DNA of 64,000 nucleotides from Zygnema cylindricum (GCA_037447655.1 JBBHKE010003003.1:186001-250000), one strand, 5' to 3'. Shown: positions 44,370-56,223, counted from the first letter of the stretch. The notes: generated by a model not told the origin, from the sequence alone. A program made the numbers and translations.

Positions 44370-46609
44370 ACAAAAGATCAATAACAATTGAAGCCGCCAG
44401 AGAGCTCCTCTTCTTTGTTATCGTGTTCCCGGCATCCGAAAAATTGCATTCGGACATGGAGCTAGAAGGCGGAATAGCTAGAATAGATCTAGCAACACCG
44501 GCTAGAATAGGAAATCCTCCATCTTTCGAATGTACATTTGATTTTTTTTTTCAACATTAAAGTATGTTAAAGTTCAATCTTTCGTCGTTGGTTAATTTTA
44601 AATCAAAATAACGTTTCATTTCTTTGTCAATAAGAGTTTTTTTGTCGGTGGTAATAAGAAGCTTATTTTCGTCATCGCTCTCACCAAAAAAATTGTGGAA
44701 ACCGTCTTTACTTTGCGATGTTTTTCGCTTTTTTGTGATACGTTGGGGATTACCGAAATCAACGTCACCACCGAGATTGTTTGCGAGTTCTCGAAGTTTG
44801 ACCCTTATGCTTTCAATTTTGGTTTACGGTACCCCAATTATTTCAAGCTTTTGTTTTTGTCAAGGATCTAAGAGAGCCGCGACAATATGATACTCATGAA
44901 GGCCCCACTTCAGTACTGCAAATTTCACAAAAAGTTGTTTTAATTTTTGCAAGTTTGTGGAATCTGCGGGGCATTCTTTTTCACTGTCATTGTAAGACGT
45001 TTTTCTTATCTTACAATGGTTATGGAGAGACGATAGTTCAAGCAAAACCAAATGTAAAGTTGGTTCTTTGAATTTTTCCAAATTTAGGGTTGCTTCTTAA
45101 AACCTTTCTAAAAATCGTATAAGTTCGATAAGGTGGGTCTTATCGATACAAGCAAAAAGTATCAATTTATTTTTTGCTTGAGCAATAAGTTGAATCTCAT
45201 TAAATGCATCATAAATACTCTTAAGCATTTGAAGCAAAGAATTCCACCGAGTTGCATTTTTTTGTTTTAAAGTGTTTTTCAAAAGATTTTGTAAATTACT
45301 ATGTTTGAAAAACGTGAGCAATGATTTACATGCGCCAATTAGATCAAAAAAATTAGGAACTTCTACATCGTATTTGCCTTTTTTGGAAGTTCCGCTCTTT
45401 TTCAAGATCATTGTCACAATTGTAACAATTTTATGGTCCGCGCAAGGTATCAAAGTAAACATACTCCGTAGACCTTCAGTCGCAAACATGTTATAGCCAG
45501 TATCAGTCACGACAACGCAAAGATCAAAATTGGACATTTCAAAATTTGTCAAACAATTTTTGAAAGCTGTTAAAATATTTTCCGCGGTGTGATTTTCCTC
45601 CGAAAAATGATCGACTTGAAGCGTCTGTGCATGAAGTTTAAAAACTTTGTCAATAAAATGAGCGATTACTAACATGAATGAGGTTCTTTTTATTGTCTCG
45701 GCCCAAAGATCGGTTGTGAATACGACAAAAATATTGTTATCGGTATTTTCTCTAAGTTTTGGGATGATCAAACTACGAATATCTTTCGCAAAAGATACAA
45801 TGCAGTTTTTTACGCTATTGACGGACGGGGGTAGTTGGTCGATGTCAACACTTTTGTTGGACGAAACACCAACATCAAACAATGCTTGACAAAATGTTTG
45901 AAAATCTGGGGAAAAAAACAAAACATATATATATATATATATCATACAATTACTAACCATGATTTATAACGAAGGCTTTTACCGAAACAATTTTTTTTAT
46001 GGATAGAAAAATAAAAAACAACATCATGACAAACCAAATGATAAAAAAATAATAATAATAACTGTATGAATATGAATTATTTATAAGGAAACAGTGATGA
46101 AGCTAAAAAATAGAAATTTATTAACATAACAAGTTTTAATGACATATACACTAACGCCAGTTTAAATAAAATTTAAAATAAATCATACCTGAACCGTCGA
46201 CTATCGAAAATGGTCGAAGATCCTCACAACACATCAACGTCACCATTTTCACATTTTTTTATCGGTCACTCGTTTTCACCTCTGTTTATGAAAGAAACTT
46301 ACAAAGAAGTCCTCTTGAATTATCCATGTCGGCCAAATCTAACCGTGTGTGAGTGTTGATTGTTGAAGTACCATTTGCTGACTTGTATTGATAAACTATG
46401 AAACATGTATTACAAGCCACAAAACGTGCCCCCTTTACCATGTATTTGTTTGATCTTTTAACTTCATAGACATGTTCAAAAATTTTCTAACAATTTGAAG
46501 TGGCCCTGCTTTCTTTCAATAGGTAATACTGAGCAATTTCACCATTTTTCGATTCTCGAAGTTCGTTTTGGATTGCAGTTTTAAGCGTAGCTAGGATGCT
46601 TTTCTCCAT
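44370..46609 (-). pseudogene. hAT-superfamily transposase, BED zinc finger to dimerisation domain, broken
   Basis: Exon 1 (46609-46303) starts MEKSILATLK, has one in-frame TAG (46489-46487) and then a BED finger (ACNTC...GTSTINTHTRL), ending at GTAAGT. A second piece carries CCEDLRPFS up to 46189, followed by a GTATGA donor; its acceptor is not clear. Exon 3 starts at 45905 after CAG and has FCQALFDVG, FTTDLWAE and VVTDTGYNM (catalytic Asp candidates), a CADHKI block, ATRWNS, a stop at 45099-45097, KEPTLHLVL, further stops (from 44862), and the C-terminal hAT block with FPILAGVARSILAIPPSSS and NTITKKR (44522-44370). Motif order and spacing are diagnostic of hAT. At least four stops make it inactive. 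Confidence 0.85.
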
Positions 46610-46938
46610 TTTAGTGTATGACTAAGTTTTGTTTGAATTGTGGTCGAGTTTCTTTAACTTAAATAGCAATTCAATTTATCAATTTATTGTTTGACACATG
46701 TGAGTACGCCAATAAGTTAGACTAGTCGTGGGAAATTGACGTAATAGTTTGATTTTCATTGATTTATTAATTAGTTATTACTACATGCTGCATGACATTG
46801 ACATAACAATATGATATATTTGTGGAATCACGGTATAAAATGCGTAATTAGCACTTTGCAATAATGTACGACGTATGAATTAGCCAATAATTACGATTTG
46901 TCGCGTTCCCTAAGATTTTCAAATGAATTTTGTTACTG
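46610..46938. other. Upstream non-coding part of the hAT region
   Basis: No ORF. The direct repeat shared with 36496-36720 starts at 46856. Confidence 0.4.
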
Positions 46939-47550
46939 CACCGTGAATCGTAATTAGAGTAAATAACGCTAATTTGGTCGCCCTAAATTTTGACTATATC
47001 ACTTTAAATAGAGTAAATGGTTCTAAATTTTTCATTATGCTATTTAAAGTAATGTTTAATTAGCGTAAAAAATTCTAATATAGGTTCGTTTTAAATAGTG
47101 TGGAGTACGGACGACGTCCGACCGTGCAGAAATGTAATTTTATAAGTATAAAGGTACAAACAATGATTTAATAGAATCGCAGTCGCACGTGAAATCACAC
47201 TAAACAAAAAATCAAACACATTTGAAAAAAGCCGTTTGCATAACTCTCGTCCGTCGAAAGCATTGTCGTCAGTGTGAACATTAACTGACATGCAGCGTGA
47301 CAAATAGTACTAACGTCATAATGACGTCAAAACTATACGGACTGACAGATTTTGTACGTTTGCGTAATTTATTGTTAATAATTTCAGCGCGGATAATTAT
47401 TGCCGACATAATCCAATATAGAGTACTTAAATAAATTAGAGTAAACTTCATCTGTGAAAAAGTTATATCACAAAAATTAGCGTTCATAACTCTAATTTTT
47501 TTTGGTTTTTTTACTCCATTTTTTCTTTACTCTAATTATGATTCGATGTG
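46939..47550. mobile_element. TIR element (612 bp) inserted in the 46856 repeat
   Basis: Ends CACCGTGAATCGTAATTAGAG and TACTCTAATTATGATTCGATGTG. It splits the repeat shared with 36496-36720: the left part ends at TTACTG and the right part resumes at CAGTACCGTGTCA. The interior has TTAAATAGTGTGGAGTACGGACG, also found at 11620-11645. Confidence 0.75.
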
Positions 47551-47639
47551 TACAGTACCGTGTCAGATTTGCGACGCTAATCATGATGTCACGTACTTCC
47601 ACAATACCAAAGAGTACAAAGTACAAGAATGCTGGATTA

Positions 47640-47834
47640 TAGGGACATTACAAAATTTTCATTTTTTTAGGTTTTTTGGTTGACCGACCGTAACCGACAT
47701 TTTTTTTTTGTTGGTGAATCAACCGACCGTAACCGCCCGACCCCCAAAATTTGGCAACCGAATCCGTTCCGGACCCGGCGCGGGCGGTCAGTTAACGGTC
47801 GGTCACGGTTTCGGTTGACCGTTTGCGACCTCTG
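47640..47834 (-). mobile_element. Candidate hAT-type terminus, inverted relative to 36290
   Basis: On the minus strand it starts CAGAGGTCGCAAACGGTC and continues AACCGAAACCGTGACCGACC. The first 13 bases match 36290. The flanks are CTGCACAG (36282-36289) and TTGTACAG (47835-47842), 6 of 8 identical, with two C-to-T differences. Confidence 0.5.
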
Positions 47835-47844
47835 TTGTACAGTA

Positions 47845-48402
47845 CACCGCCAATCGCTATTAGCGTAGTGTACGCTAAATTCGTCCCACTTTTATTTTAT
47901 TTTATTCTCTATTAGCGTAGCTCATTCTATTTTTTTCTTTATTCTATTTAGGGTTGATTTGTTAGTACCGTACAAAACGGAAGTACGTCATATTTTAAAT
48001 AGAGTGGTGTACGATCAGGGTCACACCGTACAAAAACGTACCTTTTTAAGTGAAAAGTACAATTCATTATATTTAGTAGACACGGATGTATGAGAATGTG
48101 CGGTCTAAAACGGGGATCAAATCGGGTTGTCAAATATCACGTTCGCATGTATTTGTCCAACGACCACGTTTCAACTGTGTGAACGTACGATTTGTGTACG
48201 ATTTGTCAGATGTTGTATAAATACATGTATTAGTGTAAGCATGTTTGCGACCGACATTTACTTTTTTCAAAGACCCAAATTATAATTATTGAACAAATAG
48301 AATGTATGTTTTATTTCAAAATTTTCAAATTCTTAATTAGCGTAAACCACGGTAAATATTCATATACGCTAAAGAAACTTCTATGCTAATAACGATTGGC
48401 AG
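47845..48402. mobile_element. TIR element (558 bp), TA-flanked
   Basis: Ends CACCGCCAATCGCTATTAGCG and TGCTAATAACGATTGGCAGTG. TA at 47843-47844 and 48403-48404. A related copy in inverted order lies at 59756-60175. Confidence 0.8.
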
Positions 48403-48866
48403 TGTACCGTATTGTACTTTGCGGAGGTCACTAAGGGTGACGTTCCTGAACATGTCGGACGGAAAAAAGTACAGCGTCTCGTGAGTACGATGTGCCGCGG
48501 ACAAGGTTTCCGCGAAATCCAAAAGTATCGGCACGCTTATACTCTGGCTGGCCCAGTGGCCCTTGAATATGCAACATTGCTGTCAATTCCACTCATGTTT
48601 TCGTCAATGTAGTTCTTTAAACGGTTGAAATATGGCCACGTCATTTGATATTGAATAGAGTTAAACTACGCTAATTTAAACTCTACATTAATAATTATCC
48701 TGGTTGTTTCTATTTTTTGCCGACCAAAACACTGTTTTGTCGAACGTGGCATTTCCAATCGGTGGTATTGCGTCATGGAAGCTCGAAGTTCTACGCTACA
48801 TTTGTCATATACCACAGCGTAGCAAAAATCTCTCATTCCGGTGTCTGTGAGAGTATCCGCACAGTA
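48403..48866. other. Short spacer, nothing recognised
   Basis: No motif in the two short open frames. No repeat ends. Confidence 0.4.
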
Positions 48867-49680
48867 CACCACGGATCGTAATTAGAGTAAAGAAAAAATT
48901 AGAGTAAAAAAAGAGAAAAAAATAGTTAAAGTTATGAACTCTAATTGTATGTGATATAACTTTTTAAAAAAGGAATTTAGGGTGGCGTTCCATCAGACAA
49001 AAAGTGAGGTTGTTTACATAAATATGGACCTATCCATACTACGCCATACCTCTTACTTTGTTAAGCGAACAACATTACAGAGAATCTTACCAATATTCTC
49101 CAAAGTTCTGGGAGGTAACAATGACCGTTGGATGTTTTTTCGCGAAGCATTCGCTTCGAAAGTTTATGTTAATGGTGATATACCTCGAAGAGGTACATCA
49201 CCATTTACAGAAAAAATTGAGTCGCGACACGTTGGATAATGAATGTACGTATCACGACGGCAAACCAACGGAAATCGAAAAATTTCGCGCATGATATATG
49301 CATTCATAAATTCAACGGAAATCTCGAAAGTGATCTTGTAACGAGCTTTCGTCGCGCTATTTTTGTTACCGACCATTCGTCACACTTTTTGTGGAAGCGC
49401 TCATTTGTCAAGCAAAAAAGCACAAACCCTAAAAACAATGAGCTGGCATATGACAATCGTTTGCAAAGAGTACAAAATGTGTGTGGTACGATGCCCTAGT
49501 CCGCACGTACATGGTATACAAATGACGATTTCGAGTTGAAGTTGGTAGGTGTAAAACATATTTGACGATTTTCAATATACGATCTTATCTTACGTGGTAC
49601 CACTCATTTCCGAGCACGTGGATTACAAACTATGCGCGAGAGAACAGGGTTCAAAGTGTAGCATTCTGTAATTTACCGTA
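48867..49680 (+). mobile_element. TIR element with hairpin repeat copy H4, right end lost
   Basis: Left end CACCACGGATCGTAATTAGAG after TA. Inside are GCGAAGCATTCGC (49142-49154) and a 16-bp-arm hairpin at 49171-49205 (AATGGTGATATACCTC). It is colinear with H2 (10757-11701). The right part is truncated against the next element. Confidence 0.6.
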
Positions 49681-49709
49681 AGCATCAAGAATTTAAAAAT
49701 TTTCAAAAA

Positions 49710-50148
49710 AAAGGTGTATTCTAATTTCGACGTTTATGCTAATTTGGGAACAGGAAAAATGGAATATTCGCCGTACGATTATACACATTAATATATGTAT
49801 TCGTACAAAATATTAGAAATCGTATGCCGTCGCGAATTTAAAATATCCGTACATGCTATACTAGTTTACGTGTCAGACTAATCCCGTTTTTTTTAGCGCA
49901 CGTTCTTATGCGTGCGCGTCTGATTTAATTCATTTTTTCACTTGAAAAGGTACATCTATGTACGGTCTGACATCGACCGTATACCACACTATTTATATTT
50001 TATTGTACTTTCAGGCTTTACTTTATTTTGTACGGTACCTTAATTAACGTCAAGGAAAAATTAAAATCATGTATCCTATTTGAAAAAAAAAAATCAAAAT
50101 TTTAAGAACCCAAATTAGTGACTTTGACACTAATAACGATTCGCGATG
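49710..50148 (-). mobile_element. Type 1 TIR element, inverted, left end lost
   Basis: The right end is CACTAATAACGATTCGCGATG. The interior read on the minus strand matches 16020-16556 (GGATACATGATTTTA, CCTTGACGTTAATTAAGG, GTACCGTACAAAA). About 100 bases of the distal end are missing. Confidence 0.75.
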
Positions 50149-50413
50149 TACCTCGCCCGGTTTACGATGACACGCCACATGACATTTCTCCCAAAATCTG
50201 CAATGAAATATTATTTTTATATTTCTTTGTCACTTTGCATCAAATATTAACCTACGTGTTACCAACCAGAATGAGCCACGCAGGTTTACAAACGCGGCCT
50301 AATGGAAGGCACGCTTCAAAAGGACTAGATTTGTATGTTTTGGCGGTTCTGTCGAGGAAGGTTCCTTTCCTAGAGACTATCAAAAAGTCAATAGTACGAA
50401 CATCTGAGTGCTA
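50149..50413. other. Spacer between TIR elements
   Basis: A 104-codon open frame here has no motif. Nothing else seen. Confidence 0.4.
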
Positions 50414-50626
50414 CACCGCCAATCCCTATTAGCGTAGAATTTTTTTTAGTGTATACGAATAATTAGCGTGGTTTACGCTAATTGGGAATTTGGAAATTTT
50501 CGAAGAAATCGTTTACTCTAATTAGGAATTAGGGTTTTTTTTAAATAGTATGGATAATTCTATTTTAGAATTAAAAAAAAAGCGGGACGGAATTAGCGTA
50601 CACAACGCTAATAGCGATTGGCAGTG
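50414..50626. mobile_element. TIR element (213 bp), first of four in a row
   Basis: Ends CACCGCCAATCCCTATTAGCG and CGCTAATAGCGATTGGCAGTG. TA-flanked. The next element starts seven bases after its end. Confidence 0.8.
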
Positions 50627-50633
50627 TACAGTA

Positions 50634-51137
50634 CACCGTGAATCGTAATTAGAGTAATGAAAAAATTAGAGTACAAAAACTAAAAAAAAAAAATTATAGT
50701 AATGAACGCTAGTTTGTGTGATAGAGCTGTTTCAACTATGAAGTTTACTCTAATTTATTTAAGTACTCTAATTTGGCACGCTAATATCCTCTACTGTAAA
50801 TAAGGTATTCGTACAGAATTTGGCAAAACGTACAATTTATCGTCACTATGACGTTTGCATTACGCGGTTTGTTAAAACGCAGTTACATGATAACGACATG
50901 TATTAAATCATTATTTGTACTTTTTTACTTAATAAAGTACAATTTTGCACGGTCTGACACTGACCGTACGCCGCACTATTTAAAGCGACAATGTATTACA
51001 GTTATTAACGCTCATTCAAAAAGTACCTTAAATAGTATAATGAAAAGTTTAGAATGATTTACTCTATTTAACGTGATAGAGTCAAAAATTTAGGGCGACC
51101 GAATTAGCTTTATTTACTCTAATTACAATTCGCGGTG
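50634..51137. mobile_element. TIR element (504 bp), second of four
   Basis: Ends CACCGTGAATCGTAATTAGAG and TACTCTAATTACAATTCGCGGTG-type. The interior has CATGATAACGACATGTATT, also found near 36810 in a decayed copy. TA-flanked. Confidence 0.8.
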
Positions 51138-51144
51138 TACAGTA

Positions 51145-51362
51145 CACCACCAATCGCTATTAGCGTATTGAACGCTAATTTGGTCTCGTTTTTTTTTTCT
51201 CAAATTCTCAAATAGAATTATCCATACTATTTAAAAATTTCCCTAATTTCTAATTGGAGGAAACTATTACTTTGAAATATTAAAAATTCCCAATTAGCGT
51301 TAAAAACGGTAATTTTTCCTATACGCTAAAACAACTTCTACGCTAATAGCGATTGGCGGTGT
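51145..51362. mobile_element. TIR element (218 bp), third of four
   Basis: Ends CACCACCAATCGCTATTAGCG and CGCTAATAGCGATTGGCGGTG. TA on the left (51143-51144); on the right one TA (51363-51364) is shared with the next element. Confidence 0.8.
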
Positions 51363-51364
51363 AC

Positions 51365-51854
51365 ACCGCCAATTGCTATTAGAGTATATAGCGCTAATTT
51401 GTGCCCTTTTAAAAAAAAAAACTTGAAATACAATCCATAATTCTATATTTCCTTTACGCCTTTTAGGGTTTTTTTTTAATTAGCGTTAATAACGGAAGTA
51501 CACCGCAATGTTTATACTGTGGTGTACGGACAGTTTTTTCCGTACCGAAATGTACTTTTTGAATAACAAATGTAAAAAAAGTCATTTAATGTAATTGCGC
51601 ACGCATGTGAATGTGCACTGCAAAAAGAGACGCAAACTCGAATATTCAGATTTTGGCGTACGAATTGTCTGATTTTGTACAGATACCTATAATGATGTAG
51701 ACATCAATACATGGGGCATTTATTATTCAAAAAAACCCAAAGTAGAGTTAGTGATAAATTATTATATATGTTTTTTTTTTTTTTCCAATTAGCGTTAATA
51801 ACACTATTATTTTTTGCGCTATTTATTCCCTTACTCTAATAAAAATTGGCGATG
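51365..51854. mobile_element. TIR element (490 bp), fourth of four
   Basis: Begins CACCGCCAATTGCTATTAGAG directly after the shared TA and ends TACTCTAATAAAAATTGGCGATG. The interior GTGGTGTACGGAC matches the subterminal words of the other long members. Confidence 0.7.
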
Positions 51855-52023
51855 AACTGTACTACACAGCATAGATGTCCTATGCGCATAAAACACACGG
51901 ATTAAACTAACGAATACTACGCAGAGTGTGCATAAAACAATTTCAAAAAAAAAAAAAATCGTCGTGAAATCTGTATTTTTTTTTAACTTTCAAATTTAAA
52001 AAAATTTAATATTCAATACCCTA

Positions 52024-52119
52024 AAAAACTGATAAGTGCAATGAACTAGTGGCGAGCGCCGCAAGTTACGTCGTCTCCAACGGCAGCTTCTTTCTGACGA
52101 CGGAGTGGAGGACAGATGA
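52024..52119. repeat. Target repeat into which the 52120 LTR inserted
   Basis: AGTGCAATGAACTAG...GTGGAGGACAGATGA is colinear with 59512-59585. It continues after the insertion at 59199 (GATGAAAATATGTGCGCGC). Confidence 0.75.
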
Positions 52120-52871
52120 TGCAATTCTGTGTCCTCCATTGGACTACAGAATACAGGAAGCCTCTAGATAGTGTTAACTAACCCACTTTAAGCCACGACC
52201 ACTTCTGCCCAAGAAGGCAAACTGACAATTTGACTGCACCCCTGTACAGCTTGGACTCCCCTGAGTCCGTAGCAAAAAGAATCACTGAAAACGGCCAACC
52301 AGCCGATAAGTTATAGGGTGGCAAAGATGCCAATTTATACAAACTCTCAGAGAGAGGACTATCTACCTAAATTTTCCTAAGTCCTAGTTTTTCCTACTTC
52401 CCTCTCACAGCTCCTATCTACTGCCTGTACGAACCAATCACAAAACTGTATAGTACAAGAAAGTACTACTGCCGATGTACTTTCTGTACGGCCTCTGTAC
52501 GACACGACCATTAAGTGGACGCGTGTCCACTTTCCACTCGTCCGTACGTTCCTCGGAATTCCCGCGACCGAATGATGTCTTCCCACGTGGCGCCAGGTCA
52601 TGCCACGTCACTAAATGCCAAAATGACCATTTCGGGATTTCGGCGATGATGTGCGCCGTTAGATTTGACGTGAAATTCAATCTCGGTCGTAATAAATACT
52701 TGCGCGATATTTGTTTCGCTTTCGAAACAAAATGCGCAACATCTATTTCAAACAAGTACAGAACTTCGTATTTCGTAGAACTGTATCTATGTGTGGCGTT
52801 AAGGGTTTCAGTTAAATGAATCTAGTACATTACAATAGTTTAAATAGTAATGAAACCCTATATCTCCTAAC
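52120..52871 (-). mobile_element. Left part of a copia-family solo LTR
   Basis: It starts TGCAATTCTGTGTCC and follows the LTR at 39386 for about 700 bp to CTCCTAAC, where 10 N follow. Its right part is at 59072-59198. GATGA lies just before it (52115-52119) and just after the right part (59199-59203). Confidence 0.85.
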
Positions 52872-52881
52872 NNNNNNNNNN
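52872..52881. other. Assembly gap (10 N)
   Basis: Ten N bases. Gaps of exactly 10 N usually mark unknown length. It falls at the boundary between the LTR and the gypsy sequence, so that junction is unverified. Confidence 0.95.
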
Positions 52882-53317
52882 GACTTTCTCTTAACCTTAA
52901 CCTAGGGAGTTATTGATATCTTGAACTCCAAGTGTCTACCCATTATCTAACTCAACCCGTTGCCAAATTCCAGCTGTTATGATATAAGACCGTTCACGTA
53001 ATAGAGTTTTCCGGTCTTCTACTCAATTGAAATCTTCTATTTTTAAGACTCAAAAATGTTTCCATAACCTCCCTATTATTATATCTTCAGGGCAGAACTC
53101 CTACTTTACACAAAATTGATTCCGGTCAATTTATATTTCTCCCCTACTACATTGTATTTATCACCTAGCTTGACTTTGAGACTCTGGAGGTAGTATTGTC
53201 GACCTTAAACCGTTGCCCAACTCAATCTATTACCCATCTGTGAACCTCAAGTTCTATAGTTATTGAGGGATCCAATTCCAATTCTCTTTCAGTAGGTCGA
53301 AGATTTGCTGGTTTTAA
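52882..53317. other. Non-coding flank of the minus-strand gypsy, no motif
   Basis: By position this could be the 3' untranslated region or LTR of the gypsy element that follows on the minus strand. No LTR pair is present to confirm. Confidence 0.35.
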
Positions 53318-56190
53318 CTAGCAAATGTGTATCACTAGATGAATTTTTGTTGAAGGCGAAAAGTCCAATTTGGCAGCAACTGACGATATCATCTCGATTA
53401 CAGTAAATGGTCCGATAAACTTAGGAGCAAATTTTTCTGTAGGATCTGATTGTCCCTCGATCTTGCACTTGTAATGAGTTGTTGAAAGCCAAACCTTGTC
53501 ATTTGTTTTTACCACCCAATCACCCTGTTTGCGGTTAGCATTTAGTTCTTGCCTTTTTTGTTCCTCCACTAATGCATCCTGGACAGTTTTCCAAACCGTT
53601 TGAATGTGTTCCCAAAATTTAATTCCAGAACCCCTATTTTCTTGAGTGACCCCTGTTATTTAGTCTAATGCTTCTCTTGGTTGGTATCCGTATGCAATTT
53701 CAAACGGTGAGAATCCTGTACTAGTATACATACATGAATTGTATGCAAATTCCATTAATGGCAGTTTAAATTCCTATGTGTTATGAACTCCACTGCAAAC
53801 AGTCCTAAGCATTTCTTCTAGTGTTCGGTTGATTTTTTCTATCTGTCCATCTGTCTAAAGATGATAAGAGGTACTCATTTTTAATTCAGTGCCTAAATTT
53901 TGCTGCAATTCTTTCCAAAATGCAGACGTAAATTTAGAATCCCTATCACTAACTATAGACAGGGGAACTCCATGATGTCTAATTACGTTGTCAAAATATA
54001 ACTTTGCAATATTTACAACTGAATGAGTAGTTTTGCAAGGGATAAAATTTGCCATTTTACTGAACCTATCGACTACGACCATGATACTGTCATTTGTTCT
54101 AGATGTAGCTGGTAACCTAACAATAAAATCCATACTGACGGATTCCCATGGTCTTTCGGGAATTTTTAAAGGTTTTAAAAGACCTCTAGGTTTTGTGGTT
54201 ACTAGGTTTACTCTGTTGGCTAGGGACAAAACTTTCCAGGTGTTTCGACACCTCATTTGCCATCCCAGGCCAAAACAATGTACTCTGCAACCGACTAAGA
54301 GTTTTATCGCGACTTAGATGTCCTAAATGCTCATGGGCTTCCTGTAAAAAGTGTTTTCTTAAGTCTCCCATTTTAAGAATGCATAATCTATCCTTTGTTC
54401 GCAAATAGAGTAATCCATCTTCTATTCTAAAGTTTTTAACATGCCTCTCATTCAATGGGTCAGAATTCCCTCCCCTAATATTATTACAAATCACAGCAAA
54501 ATAAGGATCTTGATCATAACCATTTGTAACAACATCTAAAAACAATTCATCTCGAACCATCACACTTATTTCAAAACATATACTTAAAGGATTTGCGACT
54601 ACATTTGTTTTCCAAGAATATGTTTGACATTAAATTAGAAATATGCTAATTTATGCATCCACCTAACTTGTTTGCCAGTCATAATCTGTGCATCACTTAA
54701 TCTTTGTAGATAGGAGAGTGCCTTATTATCAGAGTGAACTGTAAATTCTTTATTATACAAATAATAACGCTATTTCACCAATGCATTAACAATTGCAAGT
54801 AATTCCTTTTCGTGTGTTCGATAGTTTTTTTTATCATCATTGAATTTCTTGGATTCAAAAGCAATAGGATTAAAATGTTTGCCGACTTTTTGACTTATGA
54901 ATGCACCTAGATCTTTATCAGATGCATCAGTAGTGATCAAAATTTCAAATTCCATAGCAAGATCAGGATACACCAATGTAGGGGCAGAGGTTAACTTCCC
55001 TTTTAGTTTCTCGAAAGCTCTCTCTTGATCGGCTCCCCACACAAACGTCTTCTTCTCCCGAAGTAAATTTGACAATGGTGCGACGATCATATTGAAGTTA
55101 TTGATAAATTTCCTGTAATAAGTGGCCAATCCCAAAAATGATCTAACTTCTGTGACATTATTGGGTTGCTTCCAATTTTGTATTGCAGTAATTTTGGATG
55201 GATCTGTTTTAACACCTTACCCACTAACTATATGACCCAAAAATAATTGTTCACTTTTAAGAAAAATGGATTTTGACAATTTTCCATATAACTTTCATTC
55301 CCTTAACCTTTCTAACCCTTTCCTTAGATGAATTACATGTTGTTCTTTAGATTCGCTGTAAATTAAAATATCATCTATAAACACCTGAAGAAACTCATCT
55401 ATATAATCAAAAAATGTTTGGTTCATTAATCTTTGATAAGTAGGTGGTGCATTCGTCAAACCAAATGGCATCACTTTCCATTCAAAATGACCGACTCCAG
55501 TTCTAAAAGCAGTTTTATCAACATCTTCAGTTCTAATTGGCACCTGATTAAAGCCACTATGCAGATCAACCGAAGAAAATGATTTACCACCTTTGAAACG
55601 ATCCATAAAATTAGAAATTAAAGGTAACAGATACTTATCCTTCACTGTAATTTTATTCAGACTACGATATTCGACACACATCTTCAACGTTTCGTCCTTC
55701 TTTTTGACGAAGAGAACATGTGCTCCTTACGGTGATTTGATGGGCTGAATATGTCCCTTTTCCAAAAGCTCCTTGATCAGTTTCCTTAACTCCTCCTGCT
55801 CAAAAAAACTATGCTTATAAATTCATGTGACAACAAGATTACATCCAGGTTCAAGGTTAATAACATGTTCCACATCTCGGGAAGGTGGCCTCCCTGAGGG
55901 TAAGTCACTTGGGAAAACATTTCTAAATTCAAAAATCAAATCTTTAACATCAGCATCAGATGTATTAATGTCAGTTACAAAATGAGATTTTTGTTTTTCA
56001 AGAGTTCTAGTGGTGTCTGATTTAGGAATGACATCAATGTTAGTGTTTTCTCCCCCCCTTTCATGAGTAATTGCCTCAGTTACTAATAACAAGAAAACAT
56101 ATTTTTTTTATCCTTTAAATGCTTTTTAAATTGTTTAGCCAAAATCAAACCTTCCACTCACAACTTGGTTATGTTATTTATATGGTTCCT
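53318..56190 (-). pseudogene. Ty3/gypsy pol (protease end, RT, RNase H, integrase), minus strand
   Basis: In element order: LILAKQFKKHLKD and MLLVTEAITHE (about 56150-56060); RT (55687-55295) with SSVDLHSGFNQV, MPFGLTNAPPTYQRLMN and catalytic FIDDILIYS; RNase H (55135-54600) with [23 protein letters not shown] and HSDNKAL; integrase zinc-binding part (HLGHLSRDKT) at 54563-54186; core with SMDFIVRLP, VVDRFSKMANF and VSDRDSKF (54256-53855); C-terminal FAPKFIGPFTV (53569-53318). The order RT-RH-INT is diagnostic of Ty3/gypsy. Stops and frameshifts separate all pieces. No chromodomain or PHD finger follows. Gag and the 5' LTR are missing; the break is at the LTR starting 56224. Confidence 0.9.
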
Positions 56191-56223
56191 ATGCAACTTT
56201 TTTGACGGTAATGCTTGCAAAAC

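Noticed and set aside
45906-45960. N-terminal MVSNCMIYIYIYVLFF part of the hAT ORF
   Set aside because: It is intron read-through with a TA microsatellite upstream of the CAG acceptor ending at 45906; hAT similarity starts after it.
36290-47834. Reading the whole interval as an intact autonomous hAT element
   Set aside because: The transposase has several stops, and the ends are supported by 13 bases plus a 6-of-8 flank match only. It is kept as a hypothesis in the findings.
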